64,000 nucleotides of DNA from Lysobacter silvisoli (GCF_003382365.1 NZ_QTSU01000002.1:434001-498000); one strand, 5' to 3'; shown: positions 49,457 to 62,655, numbered from the stretch's first letter. The notes: generated by a model from the letters alone, not told the origin. Made by a program: numbers and translations.

Positions 49457-49882
49457 TCAGTCCTCCGCGACCAGCCCGGTCGCCAGCGCGCGTTCGCGGT
49501 TGCCGAAGATCGCCATGGCCGTGCGCATGCGCAGGAAGCCCAGCTTGAGGTAAAAGCCCTCCTTACCCGGATTGGCATAGAGGATGATCTTGCGGTGGCC
49601 GGTCGACAGCGCCACCAGGCGCTGGACGATGGCCTTGCCCAGTCCGCTGCCTTGCGCGCGCGGGTGCACGGCGATGTCGCACAGATAAGAGCAGTCCAGT
49701 CCGTCGGCCAGGGCCCGGCCGGCGCCGATCAGGCCTTGCTCGTCGTAGACGAAGCACACGTAGCGGCTGTTCCCGTACACCACGGCCAGATCGCGCGCAG
49801 GCTTATCGCCCAAGGGCGCCACCCGGTACAGCGCCGACAACTCTTCCCAATCGACACGTTCGCAGTCTTCCCGCCATTCCAT
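49457..49882 (-). CDS. GNAT acetyltransferase
   Basis: The 141-residue protein is a single GNAT domain. The acetyl-CoA motif A reads CDIAVHPRAQGSGLGKAIVQ (R-x-Q-G-x-G-L-G), and motif B includes YANPGKEGFYLKLGFLRMRT. The start MEWREDCERVDWEELSALYR at 49882 gives a compact protein; a longer reading upstream is rejected. Similar enzymes acetylate small amines or peptides. The substrate cannot be read from sequence. It is the last gene left of the biosynthetic locus, in the opposite direction to it. Confidence 0.87.
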   Translation of the reverse strand: MEWREDCERVDWEELSALYRVAPLGDKPARDLAVVYGNSRYVCFVYDEQGLIGAGRALADGLDCSYLCDIAVHPRAQGSGLGKAIVQRLVALSTGHRKIILYANPGKEGFYLKLGFLRMRTAMAIFGNRERALATGLVAED

Positions 49883-50249
49883 CGTCGTCGTCCCGTTTGA
49901 GTTGCGGCGCCCCGGTCTGGTGCGCACGTGACCCTACCTTAGGCTGCCACTGGAAGCGATTCCATCCGGAGCCGGCATCCAGCCGCGTGGCATTCGACTC
50001 CGGCGCGCTCGAGGCCGCGGCGATCGATGCTTTCAAGATCCCGTCACTGTCGCCGCGCCGCCGAGACCGATCGCGCTTTTCCTGCGGACACGGCTAAAGA
50101 TGCGCAGGGCGTAACCGCTATGCGCATCTTGGCCGTGGTGTGATCGTCGGCGCCGTTTTCGCAAGCGGTGTGTGACGCCGGCGTGATACGTGGCGAATAC
50201 ACAATCGGCTTCACAGTTCTGCACGCGCCACTAATGGCAGCCTGTAGTC
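49883..50249. other. Intergenic region upstream of the biosynthetic locus
   Basis: About 465 bases separate the GNAT gene from the NRPS gene. I see no gene. One AT-richer segment (GTGATACGTGGCGAATACACAATCGG, first part shown) near 50182-50207 could contain the promoter, but -35 and -10 boxes are not convincing. An 18-base palindrome lies at 50250-50267. Confidence 0.4.
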
Positions 50250-50267
50250 GAGTTCGGTTCTGAACTC
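50250..50267. promoter_or_regulatory. 18-base palindrome, possible operator
   Basis: GAGTTCGGTTCTGAACTC has perfect GAGTTC/GAACTC arms 6 bases apart. It lies 81 bases before the NRPS start codon, in the likely leader region. A dimeric regulator such as one of the two AraC-type genes nearby could bind here, but the binder is unknown. Confidence 0.45.
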
Positions 50268-50347
50268 ATACGTCTGGACGACAACATCGAACCGGAGGCG
50301 GCAGGCAGCCGCCGTATTCCGGCGATGCGCACAAGGAGCCCCGTGCG

Positions 50348-54329
<3,982 letters not shown>

Positions 54330-54337
<8 letters not shown>

Positions 54338-55649
54338 CTCGCTCGCACCTTTCGCCAAGCCCATCGCCATCTTCACCATCGGCACCCTGGGCGACGTGCG
54401 CCCCTGCGTGGCCCTGGGTCAGGGCCTGCAGCGCGCCGGCCACCCGGTGCGCATCGTCACCAGCGCCAATTTCGAGCCCCTGGTGCGCGATAGCGGTCTG
54501 GAGTTCCGGCCGCTGACCGCCGACTTCCAGGATCTGCTCGACGGCGACCGCAGCATCTCCGAGCGCGGCCTCAATCTGTACGCGATGGCGCGCACCTTCC
54601 GCGAGCGCTACGCGCGCTGGGCCGAGCATTGGGTGGCCGAAGGCCTGGCCGCCAGCGAAGGCGCCGGCCTATTGATCGGCGTGAGCAACGCGATCCAACT
54701 GGCCAAGGCGTTGTCGGAAGCGCGCGGCATCCCGTTCGCGATCGCGCGCCTGCAGCCGCTCACGCCTTCGCGCCTGCTGCCGCCGATGGTGCTGGCCGGC
54801 ACCCGCGAACGCCTGCCCGGCGCGCTCAGCCTGGGCTTGTACAAGCTGATCCACCTGCTGGTCTGGTACGTGATGCAGCCGGCGATCAACGAGCGCGTGC
54901 GCCCGCAATTGGGTTTGCCGCGCTTTCCCTGGTACGGTCCGCACCTGGGCCGGCGCCCGCAGCAGGAACTCACGATCAACGGCTACAGCGCGCAGCTGCT
55001 GCCGCGCCCCGCGGACTGGCCGGCCAGTTCCCAGGTCACCGGTTACTGGTTCCTCGATCAAAGTCACTGGCGCCCCAGCGCCGGTTTGCAGCGTTTTCTC
55101 GATGCGGGCGAGGCGCCGGTGTACGTGGGCTTCGGCAGCATGGTCAACGACGACGCGGCCGGCTTCACCCGCACCGTGCTCGACGCGCTCGCGCGCAGCG
55201 GCCGCCGCGCCGTGCTCGCCACCGGCTGGGGCGGCCTGGACGGCGAAGAGGGCCAGCGCGACGAGCGCACCTACATACTGCGCCACGCCCCGCACGACGC
55301 GCTGTTCCCGCTGATGTGCGCGGCCGTGCACCACGGCGGCGCCGGCACCACCGCCGCAGCGGTACGCGCCGGCATCCCTTCGGTGGTGGTGCCGTTCTAC
55401 GGCGACCAGCCGTTCTGGGCGCGCTGCCTGCAGCGCCGCGGCGTGGCGCCGCCGGCGGTGCAACGCAAGGCCCTGGATGCGGCGTCGCTGGCCGCGGCCA
55501 TCGACGCCACCCAGCAGCCGGCGATGCGCGAGGCCGCCGCGGCATTGGGCCGCAGCGTGCGCGCCGAGGACGGTGTGGGCGCCGCGGTGCGGCAACTGCG
55601 CGACTGGGGGCTGCTGTCCGCATCGCCATCGTTGCGGAGCGTGGCATGA
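54330..55649 (+). CDS. GT-B glycosyltransferase (UGT/RhlB-like)
   Basis: The 439-residue protein matches the UDP/dTDP-sugar glycosyltransferase family (GT1, COG1819). The N-terminus IAIFTIGTLGDVRPCVALGQ is the acceptor-side Rossmann motif (G-x-L-G-D-V-R-P). The C-terminal donor domain carries GSM in YVGFGSMVNDDAAGFTRTVL and HHGGAGTT at 334-341, ending in AGIPSVVVPFYGDQPFWA. It should add the first sugar to the lipo-amino acid, as RhlB does for hydroxyacyl chains. Its start overlaps the NRPS stop by 8 bases. Confidence 0.92.
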
Positions 55650-56968
55650 CTACGGCGCGGCCGCTGACCCTGTACGAACGCGCGCTCTACGGCGAAGGCC
55701 TGCTGCCAGGCAACGTGATCCTCACCGCCAGCCTGGACGGCACGCTCGAAGAAGCCGACCTGCGCCGCGCCCTGGCGCAGTTGCAGGCACGCCATCCCCT
55801 GCTGCGCTGCCTGATCCAGACCCACGACGGCCGCCCCTGGTTCGTGCCGCAACAATCGGCGCCCCCGTTGCCGCTGCGCATCGTCGCGCGCGCCGGCCAC
55901 GACGACTGGAACGCCTGGGCCGACCGCGAACTGCAAACGCCCATCGACGGCGCGCGTTTCCCGCTGGCGCGCGTGCTGTGGCTGCGCGGCGAGCGCCACC
56001 ACGAGCTGATCGTGGTCTGTCACCACGCCATCTGCGACGGCCGCGCCCTGATCGCCCTGCTCGACGGCCTGCTGCGCGCCTGCGCCTACCCCGAGCAAAC
56101 GCCCGCCCCGCGCGATGCCCTACCCGCCTTCGCCGATCTGGTGCCGGCGATCGTGCGCCACGATCCGCGCCTGCAGCGCAGCATCCGCTGGCGCGCGGCG
56201 GCATTGCGGCTGCTGCTGCGCCTGCTGCCGCAGCGGCCCACCCAGCACTACGGCGCGGTCTATCGCGAGCTATGGACCCTGGACGAAGCCGCGACCCGGC
56301 GCCTGTCCGAACGCTGCCGCCAGGAAGGCGTGAGCCTGTACGCCGCGCTCGCGCTGGCGCACATCCAGGCCTTTCGCGAGGTCTGCGGCCGCCGCGTCCG
56401 CCGCTACCGCGCGCCCGTGGACATGCGCCGGCTGCTGCCGGCGATCGGCGACGACGCGCTGTTCGGCATCGCCCCCACGGTGGAACTCAAACCGGGCGCG
56501 CCGTTCGACGGCCGCGCACGCGATACGTTCTGGACGCGCGCACGCGCATTGCAGGACGACCTGCAAGAACGCATCGAAGCCCTGGGCCCACGCACCGTGC
56601 GCAACTTCCTGGGCCTGGAACTGCTGCACCCGGTGTACGCGCGCATGGCCGCCTACGGCCGCGCCCAGCGTGCCGGCGCCGAGCTCACCCTGAGCAACCT
56701 GGGCCGGCTGCCGCTGGCCCAGGACTACCGCGGCCTGCGCCTGCGCGCGGTGCGCGGCATCTCCGGGCTGGTCGGCGAAACGCCGGCGCAGCTGCTGACC
56801 ATCGCCGGCTACGCCGGCCGGCTCGAGTTCGTGCTGGCCTCGGACGAAGACTCGCTGCCGCGCGCGCAGGCACTGCGCATCCGCGAGCGCGCGACCGACT
56901 TGCTGCAAGCCCTGGGCGAGGCCGCCCAGACCCATCCCGCCAACGCCGCCCCGGTACGCGCGCCATGA
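55646..56968 (+). CDS. Stand-alone condensation-type acyltransferase
   Basis: The 440-residue protein is a free C-domain-fold (PapA/CAT-like) acyltransferase with an intact HHxxxDG motif (HHAICDG, residues 126-132). The N-terminus LTLYERALYGEGLLPGNVIL and the later ARHPLLRCLIQTHDGRPWFV match the starting helix of condensation domains. ELTLSNLGRLPLAQDYRG is the analogue of the D-F-G-W-G-like latch. No carrier or adenylation domain is present. It is predicted to use an acyl-CoA or acyl-carrier donor and acylate a sugar or amino-acid hydroxyl. It overlaps its neighbours by ATGA at both ends. Confidence 0.88.
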   Translation: MTTARPLTLYERALYGEGLLPGNVILTASLDGTLEEADLRRALAQLQARHPLLRCLIQTHDGRPWFVPQQSAPPLPLRIVARAGHDDWNAWADRELQTPIDGARFPLARVLWLRGERHHELIVVCHHAICDGRALIALLDGLLRACAYPEQTPAPRDALPAFADLVPAIVRHDPRLQRSIRWRAAALRLLLRLLPQRPTQHYGAVYRELWTLDEAATRRLSERCRQEGVSLYAALALAHIQAFREVCGRRVRRYRAPVDMRRLLPAIGDDALFGIAPTVELKPGAPFDGRARDTFWTRARALQDDLQERIEALGPRTVRNFLGLELLHPVYARMAAYGRAQRAGAELTLSNLGRLPLAQDYRGLRLRAVRGISGLVGETPAQLLTIAGYAGRLEFVLASDEDSLPRAQALRIRERATDLLQALGEAAQTHPANAAPVRAP

Positions 56969-57939
56969 CCCGCTACGGCCTGATCTTCGTGCTGTACCGC
57001 CCCAACGCCGAGTTCGTCGCCAACCTGCGCCACGCGCGCGCGATCTGCGCCGACCTGGTGGCGGTGGACAACACGCCCGAGCCCGACGCCGAACTGCACG
57101 ACGCCCTGCACCGCGAAGGCCTGGCGGTGCTGGTCAACCGCAACCGCGGCGGCCTGGCCGGCGCCTACAACCGCGGCGCGGAGGTGCTGCTGGCGCGCGG
57201 CTGCGAGGTGATCTTCCTGCTCGACCAGGACTCCAGGATCGAGGCCACGTTCTTCGACGGCATGATGCAGGCCTGCGCCCAGATCGGCGACGAGCGCTTC
57301 GTGCTCGGCCCGCGCGTGTACGAGGTCAACCTGGGCAAGTGCATGCCGACCTTTCCGCCAGGCCGCCGCTTTCCGCGGCCGGTGCGCATGAACGACCACC
57401 GCAGCGGCCTGTTCCCGACCCTGTTCGTGATCTCCTCCGGTTCGGCGATTTCGGCGGCGGCCTACCGCGCGCTGGGCGCGTTCCGCGAGGACTATTTCAT
57501 CGAGTATCTGGACATCGAGTACGGCCTGCGCGCGTCCAGCCAGGGCGTGCCGGTGTACATGAACGCCGCGGTGACCCTGGAGCAGACCACCGGCCAGATC
57601 GAGCGCCACGGCAAGCTCTACACCACCCACCACGTGGCTTGGCGCCGCTACTACGGCGCGCGCAACGCGGTGCATTGCCTGCGCCTGTACAAGGCGCATT
57701 GGGGTTTCCATTGGCTGGCCGGCGCGCTGGCGCTGCACCAGGGCCTGTGCGTGGCGCTGTTCGAGCCGGACAAGCGGCGCAAGCTGGCGGCGATCGCCTG
57801 CGGTTACTGGGACGGGCGCCGCGGCCGCCTGGGCACCTTCGAAAGCCTGCATCCGCGCCTGCACGCGTACTGCACCGGCGCGCGTCGCCAAACCGCGACG
57901 CCTGTGGCCGCCGGATCGGCGCCCGGGAGCGCGCCATGA
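56965..57939 (+). CDS. RhlC-like GT2 glycosyltransferase
   Basis: The 324-residue GT-A protein closely follows rhamnosyltransferase 2 (RhlC, 325 residues). It has RYGLIFVLYRPNAEFVANLR at the start, VAVDNTPEPDAE, NRNRGGLAGAYNRGAEVLLA, and the metal-binding DxD as DQD at 87-89 in LLDQDSR. VISSGSAISAAAYRALGAF, the catalytic-side EDYFIEYLDIEYGLRASSQG and RRYYGARNAVHCLRLYKAHW follow. The C-terminal FEPDKRRKLAAIACGYWDG segment is shared with RhlC. It probably adds the second deoxyhexose, or the first, from dTDP-sugar. Coupled at both ends by ATGA. Confidence 0.9.
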   Translation: MTRYGLIFVLYRPNAEFVANLRHARAICADLVAVDNTPEPDAELHDALHREGLAVLVNRNRGGLAGAYNRGAEVLLARGCEVIFLLDQDSRIEATFFDGMMQACAQIGDERFVLGPRVYEVNLGKCMPTFPPGRRFPRPVRMNDHRSGLFPTLFVISSGSAISAAAYRALGAFREDYFIEYLDIEYGLRASSQGVPVYMNAAVTLEQTTGQIERHGKLYTTHHVAWRRYYGARNAVHCLRLYKAHWGFHWLAGALALHQGLCVALFEPDKRRKLAAIACGYWDGRRGRLGTFESLHPRLHAYCTGARRQTATPVAAGSAPGSAP

Positions 57940-59231
57940 GCCGCAGGCTGTCGACCATCGAACACCTGATCGACGGCAGCATCGTCTACGCGATCCGGAT
58001 CGAAGGCCGCATCGACGAAGCGCGCCTGCGCCTGGCCCTGTCGCGCGTGCAGGCCAAGCACCCGGCGCTGCGCGCGACCCTGCGCAGCCAACGCGGCGGC
58101 CTGCACTACGTGGACGACGGCGCCGGCGCGGTGCCGCTGCGCATCCAGCCCTTGCGCGGCCGCGACGATGCGCGCGAGGAGGCCCAACGCGAACTGCTGC
58201 GGCCCTACCCCGAAGGCCAGCCGCAGCTGCGCGTGGTCTGGCTGCGCGGGATCGAGCGCAGCGAGTTGTTGTTCGTCGCCTCGCACCGCATCTGCGACGG
58301 CATGAGCCTGCTGATCGTGGCGCGCGAGACCCTGCGCGCACTGTACGACGACGCACCGCTGACGCCGTATTCGCCGATCAGCGCGGCCGACATCGTCGGC
58401 GACTACCGGCCCGCGCATCCGTGGCGGCGGCGCTGGCTGGCGCGCGCGATCGGCCTGCTGCTGCGGCTGCTGCCGCCGTTGGCGCCACCGCAGAACCGCG
58501 AACACCACCTGGAATGGAACGCCGGCGCGGTGCTGTCCAGCGCCCTGCGCCTGCGTTGCAAGCGCGAAGGCGTGTCGGTGCATGCGGCCCTGCTGGTGGC
58601 GCTGGACCGCGCGCTGCTGGCCGCATTGGGGCGCGACAGCCTGCCGGCCTGGATCGAAAGCCCCATGGACGGCCGCCGCGGCCGCATCGCCGCGCTCGCC
58701 GACGACCGCCTGTTCTACGGCGGCGGTGGACTCAAGTACCGCACCGGCGAGTCGCCCGAAACCGACTACTGGGACCAGGTGCGCGCCGCGCACCGTTCGT
58801 TGCAGGAACAGATCGAGCGCGAAACCAGCGAAATCCCCAGCCGCTACCACTTCTGCGAACTGATCCGCCCGCCCGCACCCTCGCAACTCAACGCGCTGGT
58901 GCGCCTGGGCAACTCGCTGGGCCTCAACGGCAGCTGGAACCGCTTCACCTTGTCCAACCTGGGCGCGCTGGAATTGCTGGACGATCAAGCGCCGCTGCGG
59001 CTGGACGATTTCCGCCTGTACGTGCACTCGCGCACGGTGCGCGCGCTGGGCCTGATCGTGTACGCGCTGCACGGGCAGCTGCGCTTCTACCTGATGGCCG
59101 ACGAGCACTGCCTGAACCCCGACCGCTTGCTGGCCCTGCGCGAAGCGCTGATGGCCGAACTGCGCGAGCAGCTGGGGCAGACCGAGCGCGTGGCGCCGAT
59201 GCCGGCGGAAGCGCCGGCCTTGGTCGGCTGA
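57936..59231 (+). CDS. Second stand-alone condensation-type acyltransferase
   Basis: The 431-residue protein is a paralogue of the 55646-56968 acyltransferase, starting MSRRLSTIEHLIDGSIVYAI. The catalytic segment reads SHRICDG at 116-122: the second (catalytic) His and the DG are kept, but the first His of HHxxxDG is Ser. A C-terminal FTLSNLGALELLDDQAPLRL segment parallels its sister. It should transfer an acyl group too, perhaps to another position. It is the last gene in the coupled string. A gap of 52 bases then precedes the glutathione transferase gene. Confidence 0.87.
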   Translation: MSRRLSTIEHLIDGSIVYAIRIEGRIDEARLRLALSRVQAKHPALRATLRSQRGGLHYVDDGAGAVPLRIQPLRGRDDAREEAQRELLRPYPEGQPQLRVVWLRGIERSELLFVASHRICDGMSLLIVARETLRALYDDAPLTPYSPISAADIVGDYRPAHPWRRRWLARAIGLLLRLLPPLAPPQNREHHLEWNAGAVLSSALRLRCKREGVSVHAALLVALDRALLAALGRDSLPAWIESPMDGRRGRIAALADDRLFYGGGGLKYRTGESPETDYWDQVRAAHRSLQEQIERETSEIPSRYHFCELIRPPAPSQLNALVRLGNSLGLNGSWNRFTLSNLGALELLDDQAPLRLDDFRLYVHSRTVRALGLIVYALHGQLRFYLMADEHCLNPDRLLALREALMAELREQLGQTERVAPMPAEAPALVG

Positions 59232-59283
59232 AGCGCGACGAGACGCGCTACCCTGTGGCGACCCGCCGCCCAGGAACCGCGCC

Positions 59284-59958
59284 ATGGCGCTCACGCTCTA
59301 TCTGCATCCGCTGGCCTCGTTCTGCCACAAGGTCCTGGTGGCCCTGTACGAAGCGGGCACGCCGTTCCAGGCGCGCATCGTCGACCTGGCCGATCCCGCC
59401 GACTGCGCGCCGTTCCTGGCGCTGTGGCCGGTGGGCAAGATCCCGGTGCTGCACGACGCCGCGCGCGACCGCACCCTGCCGGAAACCAGCATCATCATCG
59501 AATACCTGCAGCAGCATTATCCCGGCGCCCAGCCGCTGCTGCCGGCCGATCCGGAAGCCGCATTGCAGGCGCGGCTGTGGGACCGCTTCTTCGATCTGTA
59601 CGTGAGCGTGCCGATGCAGAAGATCGTGGTCGACCGCCTGCGCCCGGAAGGCGAACGCGACGCGCACGGCGTGGCCGAGGCCCGCGACCTGCTGCGCCTG
59701 GCCTATGGGGTAGCCGAACGTCAGCTCGAACAACGCCCATGGGCGGCCGGCGAGGACTTCGGCCTGGCCGACTGCTCGGCCGCGCCGGCGCTGTTCTACG
59801 CCGGCTTCGTCGAGCCGTTCGCGCCGCAGCACCCGGCCCTGGCCGCGTACTTCGAGCGCCTGCTGCAGCGGCCTTCGTATGCGCGTGTGCTGGACGAGGC
59901 GCGGCCGTATCTGCCCAACTTTCCTTACTACGAGCGCGTGCCGGAACGCTTCCGCTGA
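59284..59958 (+). CDS. Glutathione S-transferase family protein
   Basis: The 224-residue protein has the thioredoxin-fold N-terminal domain (ALTLYLHPLASFCHKVLVAL, where SFCHK gives a Cys rather than Ser/Tyr) and the cis-Pro region VGKIPVLHDAARDRTLPETS. A helical C-terminal domain (ALQARLWDRFFDLYVSVPMQ) completes it. Typical GSTs add glutathione to electrophiles; some act in aromatic or stress pathways. It may or may not belong to the locus: it is 52 bases downstream of the last coupled gene, with its own start at 59284, and the domain is common housekeeping. Confidence 0.9.
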   Translation: MALTLYLHPLASFCHKVLVALYEAGTPFQARIVDLADPADCAPFLALWPVGKIPVLHDAARDRTLPETSIIIEYLQQHYPGAQPLLPADPEAALQARLWDRFFDLYVSVPMQKIVVDRLRPEGERDAHGVAEARDLLRLAYGVAERQLEQRPWAAGEDFGLADCSAAPALFYAGFVEPFAPQHPALAAYFERLLQRPSYARVLDEARPYLPNFPYYERVPERFR

Positions 59959-60000
59959 GCTAAACGGCCAACGCAGACCCACGCACACGCGAAGCCGGGC

Positions 60001-60834
60001 CTAATCAGGGCGTGCCGGGCCGCCCCACCACCAATGGCGGCCCACGATCAGCCGGCCGCCACGGCGCCGCGCGTAGCGCAGGGTCAGCGCCAGCGACAGG
60101 CCGATCACGGCGAAACGCAGCAGGTTGGCGGCCATCGGCCCCAGCGCGGTGTCGGACACCGCGAACAGGTCCCAATACAGATTCATCAGCACGTGCAGGC
60201 CGATCGGCAGCCACAGGTTCCAGCGCCATTCCACGTACAGCCAGGAGAACCACAGCCCGCCCAGCGCGGTGAGGGCGAAGATCGCGGCCGAATCGGCCAG
60301 GCCCTGTCCCTGGTAGAGATGGTTGGCGCCGAAGTACAGGGCCGAGACCAGCGCCGCGGGCAGGAAGCCCCAGCCGGCGTAACGGAACAGCAGGCCGAAC
60401 AGGAAGGCGCGGTACAGCAGCTCCTCGCCCACACCGGACAGCAACGCTTGCCGCAATACGGCGCTGCCGAACTGCGGCGTCAGCGACAGCGGGGCGATCA
60501 GGGCATAGCCCAGAGGCAGGATCGCGGTGCAGGCGACGGCCGCGAGCAGGCCGATGCGCCAGCGGTCCGGCGCCAGACCCAGCGAGTACAGGGTCTGACC
60601 AGGGCCGAACAGCAGCCGTGCCAGCCCTAGCACCACCACGAACTGCGGGCCGTAGCCGATCACGGTCAGCGCCCACAGGCGGGCGCCGCCCTGCCATTGC
60701 CGCTCGGCCGCGAGTTGCCGGAACAGATCCAGATGGAAGCCGTCCAGCCAGGCGAACGCGCCCAGCGCCAGCAAGGCGATGGCCCAAGGCGCGGGAGTGC
60801 GGACCTGCGTGGAGGACGGCGTAGGCGGATTCAT
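60001..60834 (-). CDS. CPBP family intramembrane metalloprotease
   Basis: The 277-residue membrane protein has the three CPBP (Rce1-like, Abi) motifs: GVGEELLYRAFLFGLLFRYA (EExxxR), ALYFGANHLYQGQGL (FxxxH) and WLPIGLHVLMNLYWDLFAV (HxxxN). About eight hydrophobic helices are expected. Family members act in protein maturation, bacteriocin self-immunity or CAAX-type cleavage, but most bacterial members lack a known substrate. The start at 60834 is preferred over a Met six codons upstream. It faces away from the AraC gene, which ends 58 bases upstream. Confidence 0.9.
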   Translation of the reverse strand: MNPPTPSSTQVRTPAPWAIALLALGAFAWLDGFHLDLFRQLAAERQWQGGARLWALTVIGYGPQFVVVLGLARLLFGPGQTLYSLGLAPDRWRIGLLAAVACTAILPLGYALIAPLSLTPQFGSAVLRQALLSGVGEELLYRAFLFGLLFRYAGWGFLPAALVSALYFGANHLYQGQGLADSAAIFALTALGGLWFSWLYVEWRWNLWLPIGLHVLMNLYWDLFAVSDTALGPMAANLLRFAVIGLSLALTLRYARRRGGRLIVGRHWWWGGPARPD

Positions 60835-60892
60835 GCCGCCCACGTTAGGCAATCGGCGGCGCCTGCGCTGCCCAAAACCCGTTGCGGGCGCG

Positions 60893-61984
60893 TCAAAATC
60901 GCGTTTTGGGCAGTTCCCAATCCGGCTCGGCCGCCGTTTCCGGCAGCTGGCGTGCGCGATAGGCGCTGGGCGACTCGCCTTGCGCCTGCTTGAAGCAGCG
61001 GTTGAACGAGGACAGCGAGGCGAAGCCGGCGTCCAGCGCGATCGCCAACAGCTTGTCGCGCGCTCGGGCCGGATCGGCCAGCGCCGCCTTGGCGTCCTCG
61101 AGCCGGTAGGCGTTGAGGAAGCTGCGGAAGTGACGCGCGCCCAAGCGGTGGTTCACCAGCCGCCGCACCTCCGGCTCGGGCGCGCCGGCCAGCTTCACGA
61201 AGGAAGCGAAGTCCAGCGCCGGGTCGCGGTACGGGCGTTGCTCGCGCATCAGCTGTTCGATCCGGGCCAGCAGCGCGTTCTCGCGCTCCTGGCTGCGCAC
61301 GGCCTGCGGTTCGGCCGTCTCACGCTCGGCCAGGCGGTGGACCAGGACCTGGGCGTCGGCACGCAGCAGCAGCCGCGCCAGGCCCAGCGCGATCGCGCCG
61401 ATCGCCGCGTTCTGCAGCATGCTGAACCAGGCCGGCTTCCAACTGAAGCCCATCAGGATGTCGGCGCCCAGGTCGGCCAGCAGCGCCGCCGAGAAGGCCG
61501 CGGCGATCCAGCGACGGCTGCGTCGCCGCTCTTCGACCAGGTCGCCCTCGCGGTCGCGCAGCAGCCGCCACAGCACGTGCGCGACCATGGCCAGCGCCAT
61601 CGCGATCAGGCCCCAGGACAGGCCGATGCCGGCGTAGCGCGCGCCGAGCAGGCCACGGTCCAGCAGCACCAGCAGCAGCCAGGCGCCGCTGACCGCCCAT
61701 TCGCGCGGCCCCAACGCGAAGCCGTCGTCGAACAGCTCCAGCAGGAACCACCACAGGAACAGCGCCGCCAGGCCGCTGAGCAGGCCGACCCAGGTCGCCA
61801 CCGGCGCCGGCAGCAGCAGTTCCGGGTACGGCGTGTTGCCGGCCAGGAAGCCCGCCAGGCCCAGGCTCAGCAGCCCGAAGGCGCGCACGATGCGCTGGCC
61901 CTTGCCGTCGCGCAGCAGCAGTCCGCCCAGCAACAGCAGGACGGTGGCCGGCGCCACGCGCAACAACAGGTCCAGGCTATGCAT
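60893..61984 (-). CDS. AraC-family regulator with an N-terminal membrane domain
   Basis: The 363-residue protein has about seven hydrophobic helices in its N-terminal half (LLLRVAPATVLLLLGGLLLR and later PVATWVGLLSGLAALFLWWF). An AraC-type DNA-binding domain lies at about 260-350. It shows EVRRLVNHRLGARHFRSFLN and the second HTH KLLAIALDAGFASLSSFNRC with the closing FKQAQGESPSAYRARQ. Such membrane-embedded AraC proteins sense an envelope or membrane-soluble signal. It is oriented away from the biosynthetic locus, and the target is unknown. Confidence 0.9.
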   Translation of the reverse strand: MHSLDLLLRVAPATVLLLLGGLLLRDGKGQRIVRAFGLLSLGLAGFLAGNTPYPELLLPAPVATWVGLLSGLAALFLWWFLLELFDDGFALGPREWAVSGAWLLLVLLDRGLLGARYAGIGLSWGLIAMALAMVAHVLWRLLRDREGDLVEERRRSRRWIAAAFSAALLADLGADILMGFSWKPAWFSMLQNAAIGAIALGLARLLLRADAQVLVHRLAERETAEPQAVRSQERENALLARIEQLMREQRPYRDPALDFASFVKLAGAPEPEVRRLVNHRLGARHFRSFLNAYRLEDAKAALADPARARDKLLAIALDAGFASLSSFNRCFKQAQGESPSAYRARQLPETAAEPDWELPKTRF

Positions 61985-62040
61985 GCAGATCCTCCGGGCG
62001 GCCTATTGTGGCGGCGGGCGCGGCACCGGCGCCATGCGGA

Positions 62041-62655
62041 CTAGTCGGCGGCGAAGCGGGCCTCGCCCTCCTGCAGCGCGTGCAAGGCCGCCCGGGTCAG
62101 GGCGATGGTGCGGTTGAAGCTGTTGGTGCCGCTGTGACACACGCGGCCGTCGCGGCGCGCGGTCCACGGCGCGCTGACCTCCACGGTCATGGTGCCGCTG
62201 CCGCCGCTCACGCGCGCGCCGCGGAAGCGCGCCATCGCGCGCGAACCCGGCGCGGTCAGCACGATCGCCGTGCCCGGCTGCAGCGCCACTTCCGAAGCCA
62301 GCACCACCGTGCTCGTGCCCGGGTAGTTGCCCAGCGCGTCCCAGGTGTCGACGGTGATCTGCAGGTGGCCGTAGCGCGCGTTCTTGACCGTGAGGCGGAA
62401 CGCCATGCGCGCCTGCGGCGACACCGCGCTGCAGCTGCCGTTGAGGTTGCCGGGCAGGTAGCGCGAGGTGCTCCAGGTGGCCAGGTACAGCTGATCGGCG
62501 GCCACTGCATCGGCATCGGCATCCGCATCGGCGACCAGGCTCACCGCCTCGTTCGTGGACTCGCACGCAGCCGATTCGGTGTCGAGTTCGGCGATGGCCA
62601 GCTCCCATTCAAGGCCGTCGCCGGCCACTACGCGAGTGTGGGTCTGTGCGCTCAT
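62041..62655 (-). CDS. Hypothetical protein with a DA-repeat linker
   Basis: The 204-residue product begins MSAQTHTRVVAGDGLEWELA, has a short acidic linker of Asp-Ala repeats (ADADADADAVAADQ) near residue 45, and a C-terminal segment rich in beta-strand residues (QITVDTWDALGNYPGTSTVV, TAIVLTAPGSRAMARFRGAR). No signal peptide or transmembrane helix is seen. I do not recognise the family. Cys residues (C31, C75 by my count, and one at GRVCHSG) are sparse. The gene is divergent from the AraC gene at 62920. Confidence 0.55.
   Translation of the reverse strand: MSAQTHTRVVAGDGLEWELAIAELDTESAACESTNEAVSLVADADADADAVAADQLYLATWSTSRYLPGNLNGSCSAVSPQARMAFRLTVKNARYGHLQITVDTWDALGNYPGTSTVVLASEVALQPGTAIVLTAPGSRAMARFRGARVSGGSGTMTVEVSAPWTARRDGRVCHSGTNSFNRTIALTRAALHALQEGEARFAAD

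Noticed and set aside
59284-59958. Glutathione transferase as part of the biosynthetic locus
   Set aside because: It is 52 bases away with its own start, is not overlapped like the five coupled genes, and belongs to a common housekeeping family. Co-transcription is possible but not shown.
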